A stretch of DNA of 64,000 nucleotides from Cognataquiflexum aquatile. GTDB taxonomy: Bacteria > Bacteroidota > Bacteroidia > Cytophagales > Cyclobacteriaceae. How positions within the stretch are numbered: position 1 is the stretch's first letter; each line of letters begins with the position of its first letter. The DNA is taken from the NCBI RefSeq assembly GCF_003316845.1, contig NZ_QMIK01000001.1, forward strand, positions 124,001 to 188,000, written 5' to 3'. Position numbers and translations under genes: made by a program. This document shows positions 32,139 through 41,448 of the stretch, piece after piece. The notes under the pieces are model-generated. The model saw nothing but the letters and a program-made list of their open reading frames with translations, was not told the origin of the DNA and did no database searches.

Positions 32139-33845
32139 TCAAAATCCAGCCGCTTTGTCATCACCCCTTTTATCGGCTCCGCCTTCAAACTGTCCATTTG
32201 GAAGTTTGAGGATGGCGTCTACTTTTCCCAAAATCGGTGTGTTTCCTTCATTGATAAGATATCCTTTTGATTTTAATTCATCCAATATCTTTTTGGGAAA
32301 TCCTTCCGGTTCGAAATTGATCAGGTCAGGTAGCCATTGGTGGTGAAAACGGGGTGCATCAACCGCCTGCTGCATGGTCATATCAAACTCCACTACATTC
32401 AGAATGGTCTGCAAAACCGAGGTAATGATGGTCGAACCTCCCGGTGTTCCCACCACCATGAGAAGCTGTCCATCTTTTTCCACAATAGTGGGGGTCATGG
32501 AGCTGAGCATCCTTTTACCGGGAGCAATGCTGTTGGCTTCAGCCCCGACAAGTCCAAACATATTGGGAACTCCTGCTTTGGCACTGAAGTCATCCATTTC
32601 GTTGTTCAGAAAAAATCCAAGTTCATCACTGTACAATTTGGATCCATAGGCTCCATTCAAAGTAGTCGTTATCGCCACCGCATTGCCAAAGGGATCGACA
32701 ATGGAATAGTGCGTGGTTTCATCACTTTCTACGTATTGGATCACTCCTTGAGATACTGCGCTCGAAAGTGTGGATCTTCCCGGATTAAAATCTGAAATTC
32801 TATCTTTAAGATACCCCTTTTCCATCATTTCATTCACAGGAACTGCCACAAAATCAGGGTCACCCAAATAGAAATTTCTGTCTGCAAAGGCCCGTCTTTC
32901 TGCCTCTGTCAAAGTTTGGATGTATTGGGCAGAATTGTGTCCCATTGACTTCAGGTCAAAACCTTCCAACATTCCCAGGATTTGAGCCAATGTTACCCCG
33001 CCACTGCTAGGTGGTGCCATCGAAATGATCCTGATGTCTTTATAATCAAAGGAAATAGGATCACGCCATTTGGCTTCATAGCCCGCCAAATCCTCCATGG
33101 TGATGATTCCTCCTTTTGATTGGATAAAATCCACTAACTTTTGGGCAGTCTCCCCAAGGTAAAATTCATCTTTGCCATTCTTGGCTATTCTTTTCAAGGT
33201 TTCGGCAAGAATCGGGTATTTGATCGTGTCATTGGTTTTAAACTCCCTTGCAAAAAACGTATTTTCTCCATTTACCTTGATGAAATTATCTCTGTTGGAG
33301 GCAAGCCTTTTTTCCTGGTTTGAGGTCACGACAACACCCTTTTCTGCCAATTCAATCACAGGAGCGAGGATTTCTTCCATCGGAAGTGTTCCAAATCTAT
33401 GGTGAACTTCAAACATTCCTGCCACCGTTCCGGGAACGCCCACAGCCAAAGCTCCCATGGTACTCAATTCAGGGATAACTTCTCCATTTTCATCCAAATA
33501 CATATCCCTTGTGGCGGCTAAAGGTGCTTTTTCCCGATAATCCAAAGAACCTGTTTCACCGTTTTCCAACCTGAAAACCATAAATCCACCGCCTCCCAGA
33601 TTTCCTGCAAAAGGATAAGCCACGGCCAATGCAAGCTCTGTAGCAATCATGGCATCAAAAGCATTCCCGCCTTTTTCCATGATCATCAGTCCAATCTTGG
33701 AAGATTCTTCTCTTGCTGTTACGACCATGGCTTTTTCATTGATTAATCCACGGTTTTCCAGAGAAACCGTGTCATTTTGCCTGCATGAAAAAACAAACAG
33801 GAGAACTGAAAACAGTAGAATGACAGAATGCCTTTTATTTTTCAT
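32139..33845 (-). CDS. ggt: Gamma-glutamyltransferase
   Basis: A 568-residue GGT that hydrolyses or transfers gamma-glutamyl groups, for example of glutathione. The start ATG 33845 (M-K-N-K-R-H) gives a compact signal with a lipobox L-L-F-V-F-S-C, so it is probably a lipoprotein; an in-frame ATG at 33866 adds seven residues. The classical family motifs are intact: G-G-N-A-F-D-A-M, N-L-G-G-G-G-F-M, the nucleophile Thr in E-T-T-H-Y-S-I-V-D (~380), then T-L-N-G-A-Y-G-S-K and M-L-S-S-M-T-P-T. It overlaps the S9-peptidase gene by 11 bases. Compared with the 20053 gene it is the orthodox member of the family. Confidence 0.93.
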   Translation of the reverse strand: MKNKRHSVILLFSVLLFVFSCRQNDTVSLENRGLINEKAMVVTAREESSKIGLMIMEKGGNAFDAMIATELALAVAYPFAGNLGGGGFMVFRLENGETGSLDYREKAPLAATRDMYLDENGEVIPELSTMGALAVGVPGTVAGMFEVHHRFGTLPMEEILAPVIELAEKGVVVTSNQEKRLASNRDNFIKVNGENTFFAREFKTNDTIKYPILAETLKRIAKNGKDEFYLGETAQKLVDFIQSKGGIITMEDLAGYEAKWRDPISFDYKDIRIISMAPPSSGGVTLAQILGMLEGFDLKSMGHNSAQYIQTLTEAERRAFADRNFYLGDPDFVAVPVNEMMEKGYLKDRISDFNPGRSTLSSAVSQGVIQYVESDETTHYSIVDPFGNAVAITTTLNGAYGSKLYSDELGFFLNNEMDDFSAKAGVPNMFGLVGAEANSIAPGKRMLSSMTPTIVEKDGQLLMVVGTPGGSTIITSVLQTILNVVEFDMTMQQAVDAPRFHHQWLPDLINFEPEGFPKKILDELKSKGYLINEGNTPILGKVDAILKLPNGQFEGGADKRGDDKAAGF

Positions 33846-36210
33846 TTTCTTTGAGAAGTGTTTCATTAAACAGTTTTAATACCCTTTTGTACTCATCCGT
33901 CCAACTGCTAGGTTCCACGAAGCCGTGGTCTTCCACAGGATAAACAGCCATTTCCCAATTGTCTTTGCCCAGTTCGATCAGACGCTGCGCCAGCCTGACC
34001 ACGTCCTGAAAATGTACATTGACATCGATCATGCCATGCGCTATCAATAAATTCCCTTTCAGTCCTTCTGCAAAATAAATGGGAGAGGACCTCTTGTAAG
34101 AAATAGGGTCATTGAAAGGTTCATTCAGGATATTGGCTGTATAGCCATGGTTATAGTGTGCCCAATCTGTCACGGACCTCAAAGCAGCGCCTGAGGTAAA
34201 GGTTCCAGATTCATTGAACAGCGCCATCAGGGTGATGAACCCGCCATAACTTCCACCATAAATCCCGATCTTCCCGGGTTTTACGCCTTGATTTTCCATC
34301 AGAAACTTGGCACCATCCACTTGGTCAGAAAGGTCTTTTCCGCCCATGTGACGGTAAATTCCCGTTCGCCAGTCTCTGCCATATCCAGCACTTCCCCTGT
34401 AATCTATATCTAAAACCGTGTAACCCAAATCCGTCAAAAGATTATGGAACATGTATTCTCTAAAATAGGTTGACCACCATTTATGGGCATTTTGCAGATA
34501 ACCCGCCCCATGTACAAAAATCACCGCAGCTCCATTGCTTTTGATGGCCTCAGGCACATATAACCTTGCAGGAACCAATTGGCCGTCAGCAGCTTTGAAG
34601 TTTACCATTTGTGGATCACGCCAAGAGTAGGATTTGAATTCTTCGCTTTGACCAAAAGTCAATTGCCTTGGTTGGGATTTGGGTGTGTTGGGTTGGATAT
34701 ATAATTCTGTTGGTTGATTGCTGTAAGAATAGAGGATTGCCATGTTTTTCTCATCCGGAGAAAGGGATACTTCATTGTTTCCGGTGAGTGTGGTCAGCTT
34801 TTCCATTTTGCCCCCCATGATTGGCATCATATAAAAATGTCTTTCTCCCGGGTGGACTTCAGAAGTGGTGAGGTACCAAAACTTCCCGTTTTTGGAAATA
34901 AAGGGATCAAAGACCTCAAATTTACCTGATGTCAATGCTTTTTTGTTTCCTGTGGTTACATCCAATAAGTAAAGATGGGAATAGCCGCTTTCCTCAGATT
35001 GGAAGTAAATGTGCTTGTTATCAGGTAACCATCCCAAAGTTCCTCCACCAAAACCCCATCCGATCCCCGGACCTGCGATCCAAGCTTCATCGCGTTGTCT
35101 GTCAACAGATTTCAAGGTTGCTGACTCAAGGTCAAGAAGTGTAATCCACCTGTCTTTGTTGTCGTTTGCACGGATATTGACAATGGCATGCTTTCCGTCA
35201 TTTGAAAATACAGGAGCTGCAATGGCAACTTTCCTTAATTTTTCTTCCCATGTCTTATCGGGATAATCTTTGATATAGTCAGGAAGATCTTTGATCCCGG
35301 GAAGACTGTCTGTAGCCACATAGACCACAGTGTCTTTTGCAAAACTGTAGACTGCAAGCTCTATGGTTTGTGGATTATCTCCCACTTTGGACCTTGTATT
35401 CAGGTTGGTCGTATAACCTGAAGCATCGGTGTAATCCGGCACTTCTGTCCTTTTGTTTTCAGCGCGGCCTAGCAGTAGGAGTGTGGCGTACTTTTCATCA
35501 GGCGAAAGTTGGATATTGATCACCTGCTTGCCTTCCGTATAAAAGGTGAAAGGTTCTTTTTCAGCAATAGACTTGTAATAATTTTTAGACTTTTCTTCTT
35601 TTTCTTTTCTCTCATTCACCACCGATAGAAGGTTCAGGTTGTCTTCCTGAAGCCATTTCTCTCTTTCTGCCTTCTTTTCTTCTTTGTCCTTTGGCCTGCT
35701 TCCGTTTTGGACCCGGGTCATTCGTTGAAGTTTGCCGCTTGGGATATCTAAGACAAAAAGATTGCCGGATGATTCAAAGGCAATCCTGTTTTCATTGGAC
35801 AAAAACACAGGATTTGACAACCTTTCCCCAAAGTTGATCAGGGAAGTCTTACTGCCTGTGGCAAGGTCATAAAGTAAGATTTCTCCATCCTTTGCGTAGA
35901 TTTTCTTGGTTTTGGCCAGGTTGCTTTTGGCATTTCGGGGAATTAGGTTTTTTTGTTCCTGTAGTCCAACTTTTACCGGATTTGATCCTAACGAAAGTCC
36001 AATTTTATAAAGGGAATCAGCAGGGTGCTGTTCCGGATTATATTTAAAATAGATTGATTGACCTTTGTCATCCCATTGAAGATCAGATGGGAAAGTCCCC
36101 ATCCATTTTGGGTCATTCATGATTTTTTCTACGGAAAGTTCGCTTTGGGCAAGGGAATATTGACCAAATAAGATACAGGAAAAAGCGAACAGAAATAGGC
36201 TTTTCTTCAT
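33835..36210 (-). CDS. S9-family prolyl oligopeptidase/dipeptidyl peptidase
   Basis: A 791-residue exported serine peptidase with signal peptide (FLFAFSCILFGQYSLAQ). An N-terminal beta-propeller (~30-540) is followed by the alpha/beta-hydrolase domain with catalytic Ser in I-Y-G-G-S-Y-G-G-F (~651), Asp in G-M-I-D-V-N-V-H (~724) and His in V-E-D-H-G-F (~755). Those match DPP4/acylaminoacyl-peptidase-like enzymes that cut peptides in the periplasm. The following ggt gene overlaps its end, so two peptide-degrading enzymes are made together, consistent with scavenging of peptides and glutathione. Confidence 0.93.
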   Translation of the reverse strand: MKKSLFLFAFSCILFGQYSLAQSELSVEKIMNDPKWMGTFPSDLQWDDKGQSIYFKYNPEQHPADSLYKIGLSLGSNPVKVGLQEQKNLIPRNAKSNLAKTKKIYAKDGEILLYDLATGSKTSLINFGERLSNPVFLSNENRIAFESSGNLFVLDIPSGKLQRMTRVQNGSRPKDKEEKKAEREKWLQEDNLNLLSVVNERKEKEEKSKNYYKSIAEKEPFTFYTEGKQVINIQLSPDEKYATLLLLGRAENKRTEVPDYTDASGYTTNLNTRSKVGDNPQTIELAVYSFAKDTVVYVATDSLPGIKDLPDYIKDYPDKTWEEKLRKVAIAAPVFSNDGKHAIVNIRANDNKDRWITLLDLESATLKSVDRQRDEAWIAGPGIGWGFGGGTLGWLPDNKHIYFQSEESGYSHLYLLDVTTGNKKALTSGKFEVFDPFISKNGKFWYLTTSEVHPGERHFYMMPIMGGKMEKLTTLTGNNEVSLSPDEKNMAILYSYSNQPTELYIQPNTPKSQPRQLTFGQSEEFKSYSWRDPQMVNFKAADGQLVPARLYVPEAIKSNGAAVIFVHGAGYLQNAHKWWSTYFREYMFHNLLTDLGYTVLDIDYRGSAGYGRDWRTGIYRHMGGKDLSDQVDGAKFLMENQGVKPGKIGIYGGSYGGFITLMALFNESGTFTSGAALRSVTDWAHYNHGYTANILNEPFNDPISYKRSSPIYFAEGLKGNLLIAHGMIDVNVHFQDVVRLAQRLIELGKDNWEMAVYPVEDHGFVEPSSWTDEYKRVLKLFNETLLKENEK

Positions 36211-36309
36211 AAAGAAAGGGTTTTGTAAAACTGATGATGGGAATAAAGTTCTAAGAACCGTATTGATTTGAAAATAAAAAAATGGGAAGAGGTAAAAAAA
36301 TGGTTTTGA

Positions 36310-36642
36310 TTACAGGGAATCAAGGAAAGTGTGTAATTCTTTTTCAATAATCTCAATGTCATGAAGCAATTCATTGAAATGCTGATGGGAATTTTCAAGA
36401 TCTGCCTCGATTGCTTCCAATATTTTTCTGGTCTGAATGGCACCGATATAACTTAAGCTTGGCTTTGCTTTGTGGCATCTCCTCTTGATCTGGGCCCAAT
36501 CTTGAGTAGCATACAATTCATCCATGTTTTTTAAATCCTTCAGGTTTGAATCCAGAATTATCTGGATCATTTCCTGCAACATTTCTTTGTCGTCATCGCC
36601 GAAATACTGAAAAATTGTTTGCGGGCTAATAAGCTGATACAT
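36310..36642 (-). CDS. Orphan histidine-phosphotransfer (Hpt) domain protein
   Basis: A 110-residue four-helix Hpt protein starting at ATG 36642 (M-Y-Q-L-I-S-P). The phosphorylatable His is in R-R-C-H-K-A-K-P-S-L-S-Y-I-G, matching the family's H-x-L/A-K-x-S/P pattern. It carries a phosphoryl group between a hybrid histidine kinase and a response regulator. No kinase or regulator lies near, so its partners are encoded elsewhere. Independent gene; 99 bases separate its stop from the S9-peptidase start. Confidence 0.85.
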   Translation of the reverse strand: MYQLISPQTIFQYFGDDDKEMLQEMIQIILDSNLKDLKNMDELYATQDWAQIKRRCHKAKPSLSYIGAIQTRKILEAIEADLENSHQHFNELLHDIEIIEKELHTFLDSL

Positions 36643-36869
36643 AAAATATTCAAATAGCTGTAAGGAGTATATAACAATCAAATTTATGTATTTCAAAATA
36701 AATAAAAGTGGTTTTATTGTTTTTTTTTAAAATCACGATTTCACCGCTTTCAATAAAATTTATAAGATGTTCATTCTGCGATAGTTTCAGATTTTATATC
36801 AACAAATTAACTCCTAATTTTAACTTCTCAAAACATCTTAAAGTTATTCATGTTTCACTTTTTATTGCT

Positions 36870-37046
36870 ATGAAAAAAAACAAACTCGTATTCTTGGTGC
36901 TCGCTGCCTTATTTGCTTTGTGCATGCTTTGGATAGGAATTGATATGTCAAGAAAGACAACCTTTCCGGGATCCAAACGGAATTTAAAAGAAAGAATAGC
37001 CCCCTCAGACACCTTAGATGCAAATGTCAAAGAAACAAAAGATTGA
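36870..37046 (+). CDS. Small single-pass membrane protein
   Basis: A 58-residue protein: M-K-K-N-K, a hydrophobic helix (LVFLVLAALFALCMLWIGI) and a polar, Lys/Asp-rich tail. It could be a signal anchor. Its end overlaps the start of the DUF2452 gene (37024) by 23 bases, so the two are coupled. No family is recognised. Confidence 0.6.
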   Translation: MKKNKLVFLVLAALFALCMLWIGIDMSRKTTFPGSKRNLKERIAPSDTLDANVKETKD

Positions 37047-37485
37047 TGTCAACCTGATCGATCTGGATAAAATGAAAGAAAAGACCACTGACATTCCGGG
37101 TCTTTTACCCTATGCCCATCAGTCTGGAAGTGCTCTCATCAAGCCGGAAGATAAAGGAAAAATAACAGGTAGGGCAGTGGCTGCGATGCATTCCCAAACC
37201 GAAATGCAGATGGCCCAAATCTACCAACAGATGCAGCTTTTGGCTGACCAAGCCAAGCTGATCCAAAAAAGGGTAGAGATCTCTGAGAGAATTTATAAAA
37301 CATCCATGGGTTTTGAACCGCTTATCAACCACCATTATTTTTTGTATGAAAAGGAAGATGGATCTGATTTTCTAAGTTTGGTGGCACCCGAAGAATGGGG
37401 CAGAAAAAGCAAGCATTCCAAGTTCATCGCTGAAATTAAACTCCTGGCGGACCACACTTGGGAAATCATCCGAAAAGATGGTTAA
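37024..37485 (+). CDS. DUF2452 protein
   Basis: A 153-residue protein starting at ATG 37024 (M-S-K-K-Q-K); an in-frame ATG two codons earlier is also possible. It matches DUF2452: L-L-P-Y-A-H-Q-S-G-S-A-L-I-K-P, then Q-M-A-Q-I-Y-Q-Q-M-Q-L-L-A-D-Q-A, and a conserved aromatic C-terminal half (Y-F-L-Y-E-K-E-D-G-S-D-F-L-S-L-V-A-P). The middle looks like a coiled helix. Function unknown; the family is found in Bacteroidota and some eukaryotes. It is followed after eight bases by another uncharacterised gene. Confidence 0.85.
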   Translation: MSKKQKIDVNLIDLDKMKEKTTDIPGLLPYAHQSGSALIKPEDKGKITGRAVAAMHSQTEMQMAQIYQQMQLLADQAKLIQKRVEISERIYKTSMGFEPLINHHYFLYEKEDGSDFLSLVAPEEWGRKSKHSKFIAEIKLLADHTWEIIRKDG

Positions 37486-37493
37486 TTTTGCCC

Positions 37494-38138
37494 ATGCACC
37501 ATTTAAAAGTGGAGAATATTTACAGGATCCTCAAAGATTCTGACCTCCAAGTAGAACACAACTACCAGTTGGATGTCAACCCCGGCTTTCTTAAAGGAAA
37601 GGGGGAGATCCTTTTGAATGAAGCCTTTTCGGGTCTTGGAGGAAATGGAAATGTTCCCCTTCTCGAAAAGCTGAGGTTCGACTTCAAGATCAACAGACAT
37701 GTATTTCTCTATGACGACGAGGTGCATTTTAACAGGTACAGGCTGGCAACGCTCAAAACCTCCTTGTATGAAGTTTTTTCTTTCCCTTGGGCAGAGGCAT
37801 ATCTCCGGCTTTGCAGGACTTATGAAAAGGAATGCCTAAAGACGGGGTTACAGGAAAGGGTTTGGAACGGGCCGCCAATTGCAGGAAAGCTTTTTGGGAA
37901 AAGCGAACCTCCCGGGGACCTTTCAGCAAATGGATCCTCCGGATGGAAACTGAATGCCTACAACGACACCCAATATGATCTCGTAAGCCGACTTCACGGC
38001 TATAAACTCATCAGAATACCGCTCTATGAAAACCTCATGATTGGGGGAAGCCTGAAAAAAATAGATGATTTGTTGTTGCACCCAAAAGAGGAAAACCAAC
38101 AAGGTATCTTGAATTGGTTTTCAAGGAAATTGGTTTGA
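37494..38138 (+). CDS. Conserved hypothetical protein
   Basis: A 214-residue soluble protein from ATG 37494 (M-H-H-L-K-V). Visible features: F-L-K-G-K-G-E-I-L-L-N-E-A-F-S-G-L-G-G-N-G-N-V-P and F-D-F-K-I-N-R-H-V-F-L-Y-D-D-E-V-H-F-N-R-Y-R; conserved-looking Asp, His and Arg in the second could be catalytic. No signal peptide or membrane segment. It follows DUF2452 by eight bases, making three genes in one unit. I do not recognise its family. Confidence 0.7.
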   Translation: MHHLKVENIYRILKDSDLQVEHNYQLDVNPGFLKGKGEILLNEAFSGLGGNGNVPLLEKLRFDFKINRHVFLYDDEVHFNRYRLATLKTSLYEVFSFPWAEAYLRLCRTYEKECLKTGLQERVWNGPPIAGKLFGKSEPPGDLSANGSSGWKLNAYNDTQYDLVSRLHGYKLIRIPLYENLMIGGSLKKIDDLLLHPKEENQQGILNWFSRKLV

Positions 38139-38152
38139 AAGTCCAAGCATCT

Positions 38153-38770
38153 TTAGGAAAACAAGCCAAAAATCTCTCTGTCTATCCGCTGTACAATCGA
38201 TGAAAAATCTTCGGGATACTCCACAAAGTCCATCTGGTTGACATCCACAATCAACAATTTACCTTTATCATAGCCACCGATCCATTCTTCGTAATGGGAA
38301 TTCAGGTTTTTTAGGTAATCAATCCGGATGGCATTTTCATAGGATCTGCCCCTTTTCTCAATCTGGCCCACTAATTTGGGGATATCAGCCTTCAGATAAA
38401 TCAGCAGGTCGGGTGGTTTGACAAAATTGATCATCGAGTCGAACAGGGAAAGGTAATTTTCATAATCTCTTTCTGAAAACAATTTTGATTTGTAGAGATT
38501 GGCTGCAAAAATATAGGCATCTTCATAGATTGTCCTGTCCTGAACCACCGACAAACCGCCTTCCCTGATCCGTTTGATTTGGTTGAACCTGCTGTTGAGG
38601 AAAAATACCTGAAGATGAAATGACCAACGCTTCATATCTTCATAAAAATCAGCTAGATAGGGATTATTTTCTACCGCTTCCAACTCTGCATGCCAACCGT
38701 AATGCTTGGCCAATTTGATGGCTAAAGTAGTTTTTCCACTTCCTATATTTCCTGATACCGCTATGTGCAT
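38153..38770 (-). CDS. Deoxynucleoside kinase
   Basis: A 205-residue P-loop kinase of the dNK/dCK-dGK family that phosphorylates deoxynucleosides for salvage. P-loop G-N-I-G-S-G-K-T-T (~7-15); the E-x-x-x-N-P-Y-L segment and the D-R-T-I-Y-E-D-A motif (~88-95) with catalytic-site Arg/Glu; and the R-G-R-S-Y-E-N lid. Length is normal. It lies tail-to-tail with the gene ending at 38138. Confidence 0.93.
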   Translation of the reverse strand: MHIAVSGNIGSGKTTLAIKLAKHYGWHAELEAVENNPYLADFYEDMKRWSFHLQVFFLNSRFNQIKRIREGGLSVVQDRTIYEDAYIFAANLYKSKLFSERDYENYLSLFDSMINFVKPPDLLIYLKADIPKLVGQIEKRGRSYENAIRIDYLKNLNSHYEEWIGGYDKGKLLIVDVNQMDFVEYPEDFSSIVQRIDREIFGLFS

Positions 38771-38826
38771 GGTAGTTTTTACTTTAATCTTCGCCCTATT
38801 TATCCAAATCCCAAAATGCTAAGCCC

Positions 38827-39714
38827 TTACTTAAACCTTGCTGACACCTTGAGGTCTTTGCTTCCCGGCGTATATACATAAAATCCTTCGCCTGTTTTCA
38901 CACCTTTAAAACCTGCTTCCACCATATTGACTAACAGTGGACAAGGCGCATATTTCGGATTTCCAAAACCATCATGCAATACCTTCAGAATGGAAAGACA
39001 GACATCAAGGCCTATAAAATCCGCCAACTGTAATGGCCCCATAGGATGGGCCATACCCAACTTCATTACCGTATCGATTTCTGCAATCCCCGCCACCCCT
39101 TCAAATAATGTATAGATAGCCTCATTGATCATCGGCATCAAAATCCTATTGGCCACAAAACCCGGATAATCATTCACCTCTACCGGTGTTTTTTCGAGAT
39201 TGGAGGAGATTTCCATCACCAATTGCGTTGTTTCCTTGGAAGTAGCATATCCTTTGATCACCTCCACAAGCTTCATCACGGGAACCGGATTCATAAAATG
39301 CATGCCGATCACCTTGTCCGGCCGCTTTGTAACAGAACCTATTTTTGTTATTGAAATAGAAGAAGTATTGGTAGCCAAAATGGTATTCTTGGGACACAAT
39401 TCATCCAATTGGCGGAAGAGATCCAATTTTACACCAAGGTTTTCTGTTGCAGCCTCAATCACCAAATCAGCATTCTTCACACCCTCTTTCAGGGAATTAA
39501 AAGATTGGATGCGGCTCAAGGTGTCCTGCTTGTCATATTCAGTCAAAGTTCCTTTGGTCACTTGCCTGTCTAAGTTTTTGGAAATTGTAACCAAAGCCTT
39601 ATCCAAGGCAGCCTGATTGACATCTATGAGGCAGACGTGGTAGCCATATTGGGCAAAAACATGGGCGATTCCGTTTCCCATTGTTCCGGAACCAATAACA
39701 GAAATAGTATTCAT
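38827..39714 (-). CDS. 3-hydroxybutyryl-CoA dehydrogenase
   Basis: A 295-residue enzyme oxidising (S)-3-hydroxyacyl-CoA to 3-ketoacyl-CoA with NAD. Motifs: V-I-G-S-G-T-M-G-N-G-I-A, Asp in L-I-D-V-N, H-F-M-N-P-V-P-V-M-K-L-V-E-V-I with the catalytic His, and N-D-Y-P-G-F-V-A-N-R. Unlike the 8843 enzyme this is a standard family member (Hbd/PaaH type). Start ATG 39714. Single gene. Confidence 0.95.
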   Translation of the reverse strand: MNTISVIGSGTMGNGIAHVFAQYGYHVCLIDVNQAALDKALVTISKNLDRQVTKGTLTEYDKQDTLSRIQSFNSLKEGVKNADLVIEAATENLGVKLDLFRQLDELCPKNTILATNTSSISITKIGSVTKRPDKVIGMHFMNPVPVMKLVEVIKGYATSKETTQLVMEISSNLEKTPVEVNDYPGFVANRILMPMINEAIYTLFEGVAGIAEIDTVMKLGMAHPMGPLQLADFIGLDVCLSILKVLHDGFGNPKYAPCPLLVNMVEAGFKGVKTGEGFYVYTPGSKDLKVSARFK

Positions 39715-39853
39715 TTTGATTTGGGTTTAGTATTCAGGTAGTTAACTATTGAAATGAAAAATGTACCGAAAAGGATTTGATTTTCCCCGTCAAATTTTGA
39801 CCAAATCTAATTTGATTCGGAAGCAAATCCAATTCTCAATCATATAAAATGGC

Positions 39854-39861
39854 TAACTTTG
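39854..39861 (+). promoter_or_regulatory. Candidate -7 box, possibly for a leaderless transcript
   Basis: TAACTTTG is a perfect TAnnTTTG box and ends five bases before the ATG at 39866. If it is used, transcription would begin at or within a few bases of the start codon. No clear TTG was found at the -33 position. Confidence 0.45.
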
Positions 39862-39865
39862 GGCC

Positions 39866-40693
39866 ATGAAAGAATTAGGAAAAATCAGTTCACTCCTTAT
39901 AAACAGGTTCACTGCCAATGGTGCTTACCTTGCACTGCGTGAAGGCGGGGAAGTTTTATTGCCAAAAAGCTACCTCAAAGGTGAGGAGAAAGAGGGAGAG
40001 GAACTGGAAGTTTTTGTTTATACAGACAGTGAAGACCGACCTGTGGCAGTCACCAACAGGCCAACCGCATTATTGGATGAATTTGCCGTCATGGAAGCCA
40101 AGGAAATCACGGATTTTGGTGCTTTCATGGATTGGGGTCTTCCTAAAGACCTTTTTGTTCCTAAATCAGAAATGGGCAAAACCATGGAAGTCGGGGGTAA
40201 ATACCTGGTAATGGTCTGTCAGGATTACAAGACCAACCGCTTGATCGGCGTATCAAAATATGAGGATTTCATCCTGAGCGACACGCAGGCATATGTTTCA
40301 GGTCAGGAAATAGATGCGCTGATTTTTGAAGAAACCGATTTGGGTTTCAAAACACTTATTGACGGAAGTTATGAGGGATTGATTTATAAAAATGAGGTCT
40401 TTCAACCCATCAAAGTAGGGGACAAAACCAAGGCTTTTGTCAAAAAACGCCGCGATGACGGCAAAATTGACTTGCAGCTTTTACCATCAGGCAGGGAAAA
40501 ATACGAGGAAGGGGCTGAAAAAATCCTGGAAGCCTTAAAAGTCCGGAAATTTTTGCCCCTTCAAGATAAATCATCCCCTGAGTCTATCAAAGAGTTATTG
40601 GGAATGAGTAAAAAACATTTCAAACAGTCAATAGGTCAACTGTATAAAGCCAAAAAAATTACTATCCATGAGGATGGAATCAGACTCGTCTAG
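39866..40693 (+). CDS. CvfB/YitL-like S1-domain RNA-binding protein
   Basis: A 275-residue protein with tandem S1-type RNA-binding modules and a C-terminal winged-helix, as in CvfB. Modules: ~5-60, ~65-130 (D-F-G-A-F-M-D-W-G-L-P-K-D-L-F-V-P) and ~150-215 (I-D-G-S-Y-E-G-L-I-Y-K-N-E-V-F); the winged helix is ~225-275 (I-K-E-L-L-G-M-S-K-K-H-F-K-Q-S-I-G). CvfB influences virulence-factor expression in Staphylococcus; in Bacteroidota the role is unknown. It overlaps the next gene on the opposite strand by four bases. Confidence 0.9.
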   Translation: MKELGKISSLLINRFTANGAYLALREGGEVLLPKSYLKGEEKEGEELEVFVYTDSEDRPVAVTNRPTALLDEFAVMEAKEITDFGAFMDWGLPKDLFVPKSEMGKTMEVGGKYLVMVCQDYKTNRLIGVSKYEDFILSDTQAYVSGQEIDALIFEETDLGFKTLIDGSYEGLIYKNEVFQPIKVGDKTKAFVKKRRDDGKIDLQLLPSGREKYEEGAEKILEALKVRKFLPLQDKSSPESIKELLGMSKKHFKQSIGQLYKAKKITIHEDGIRLV

Positions 40694-41049
40694 TCCAGTT
40701 CCAGAATATGGTTTGGCGTAAGACAAAGTACTGCTTTGTCTTTTTTTATGGCTATAGGTGCTTTCAATAAGTGTGGATTTCTGATTAGGATGTTGAGCCA
40801 TCCTTCATCATCCCAGGATTTTCCCGCAATCAGATTTTGGTAATCGGGATGAGCCCTGTTCATCAGGTCCTTTGGCCTGAGGTTTAACTTATCCAAAATC
40901 GTCCTCCAACCTGTCATCGTAATGGATTCCTTCTCGATGTTGATTTCATTGATATGTCGGGCTACGGACTTTGCATAAGCCCTCATCTGCTTGTCTACTT
41001 GATGGCTTGGATTGAAGTAGAAAAACAATTCGTTGGGATGTCCTTTCAT
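40690..41049 (-). CDS. ArsC/Spx-like thioredoxin-fold protein lacking the catalytic cysteine
   Basis: A 119-residue protein of the ArsC (arsenate reductase)/Spx-like family: W-R-T-I-L-D-K-L-N-L-R-P-K-D-L-M-N-R, then W-L-N-I-L-I-R-N-P-H-L-L-K-A-P-I-A. The N-terminal strand is followed by F-N-P-S-H where true arsenate reductases have a Cys; the only Cys is near the C-terminus (V-L-C-L-T-P). It cannot act as a classical arsenate reductase; a binding or regulatory role is likelier. This cysteine-free form seems common in Bacteroidota, though I cannot confirm that here. Confidence 0.85.
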   Translation of the reverse strand: MKGHPNELFFYFNPSHQVDKQMRAYAKSVARHINEINIEKESITMTGWRTILDKLNLRPKDLMNRAHPDYQNLIAGKSWDDEGWLNILIRNPHLLKAPIAIKKDKAVLCLTPNHILELD

Positions 41050-41448
41050 AGTCTATTGGTTTACAGACATTTAATATACATTTTTTAAGAGGAAGTACCA
41101 AGGAATATGCCTTCAAATTTCACAATAATGAATTTTTATCTGTCCGGAAATTCTACAAAAAAGTCTGAAAAACTGCCATCCAATGAAATTGAGGTTTGAA
41201 TGCAGCTACAGGAGCTTCTATATTTTTTTGGAAGGAAGCAAAGAATGAAATTTGGTTGCTTAAAAAAATCAACTCATTCTCTCATATTTTTTCAACTTTG
41301 AAAACGCCTTTTTATCACAGACTTAACCCTCAGAACTACTTTGATTTGTATTCTTGTCTTTGAAATATTTAAAGACTTTATCAAAGATTGTAGGAAGTAA
41401 GACAATCTGTTTATTATTTTAGGGTTTAAAACCTATTGAAAAATAACA
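41050..41448. other. Intergenic region, no gene seen
   Basis: About 400 bases between the divergent ArsC-like and ROK-kinase genes. It is AT-rich with no open frame above 40 codons in a plausible context, no strong hairpin and no repeat shared with other parts of the window. It must contain both promoters; I could not place either with confidence. Confidence 0.6.
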
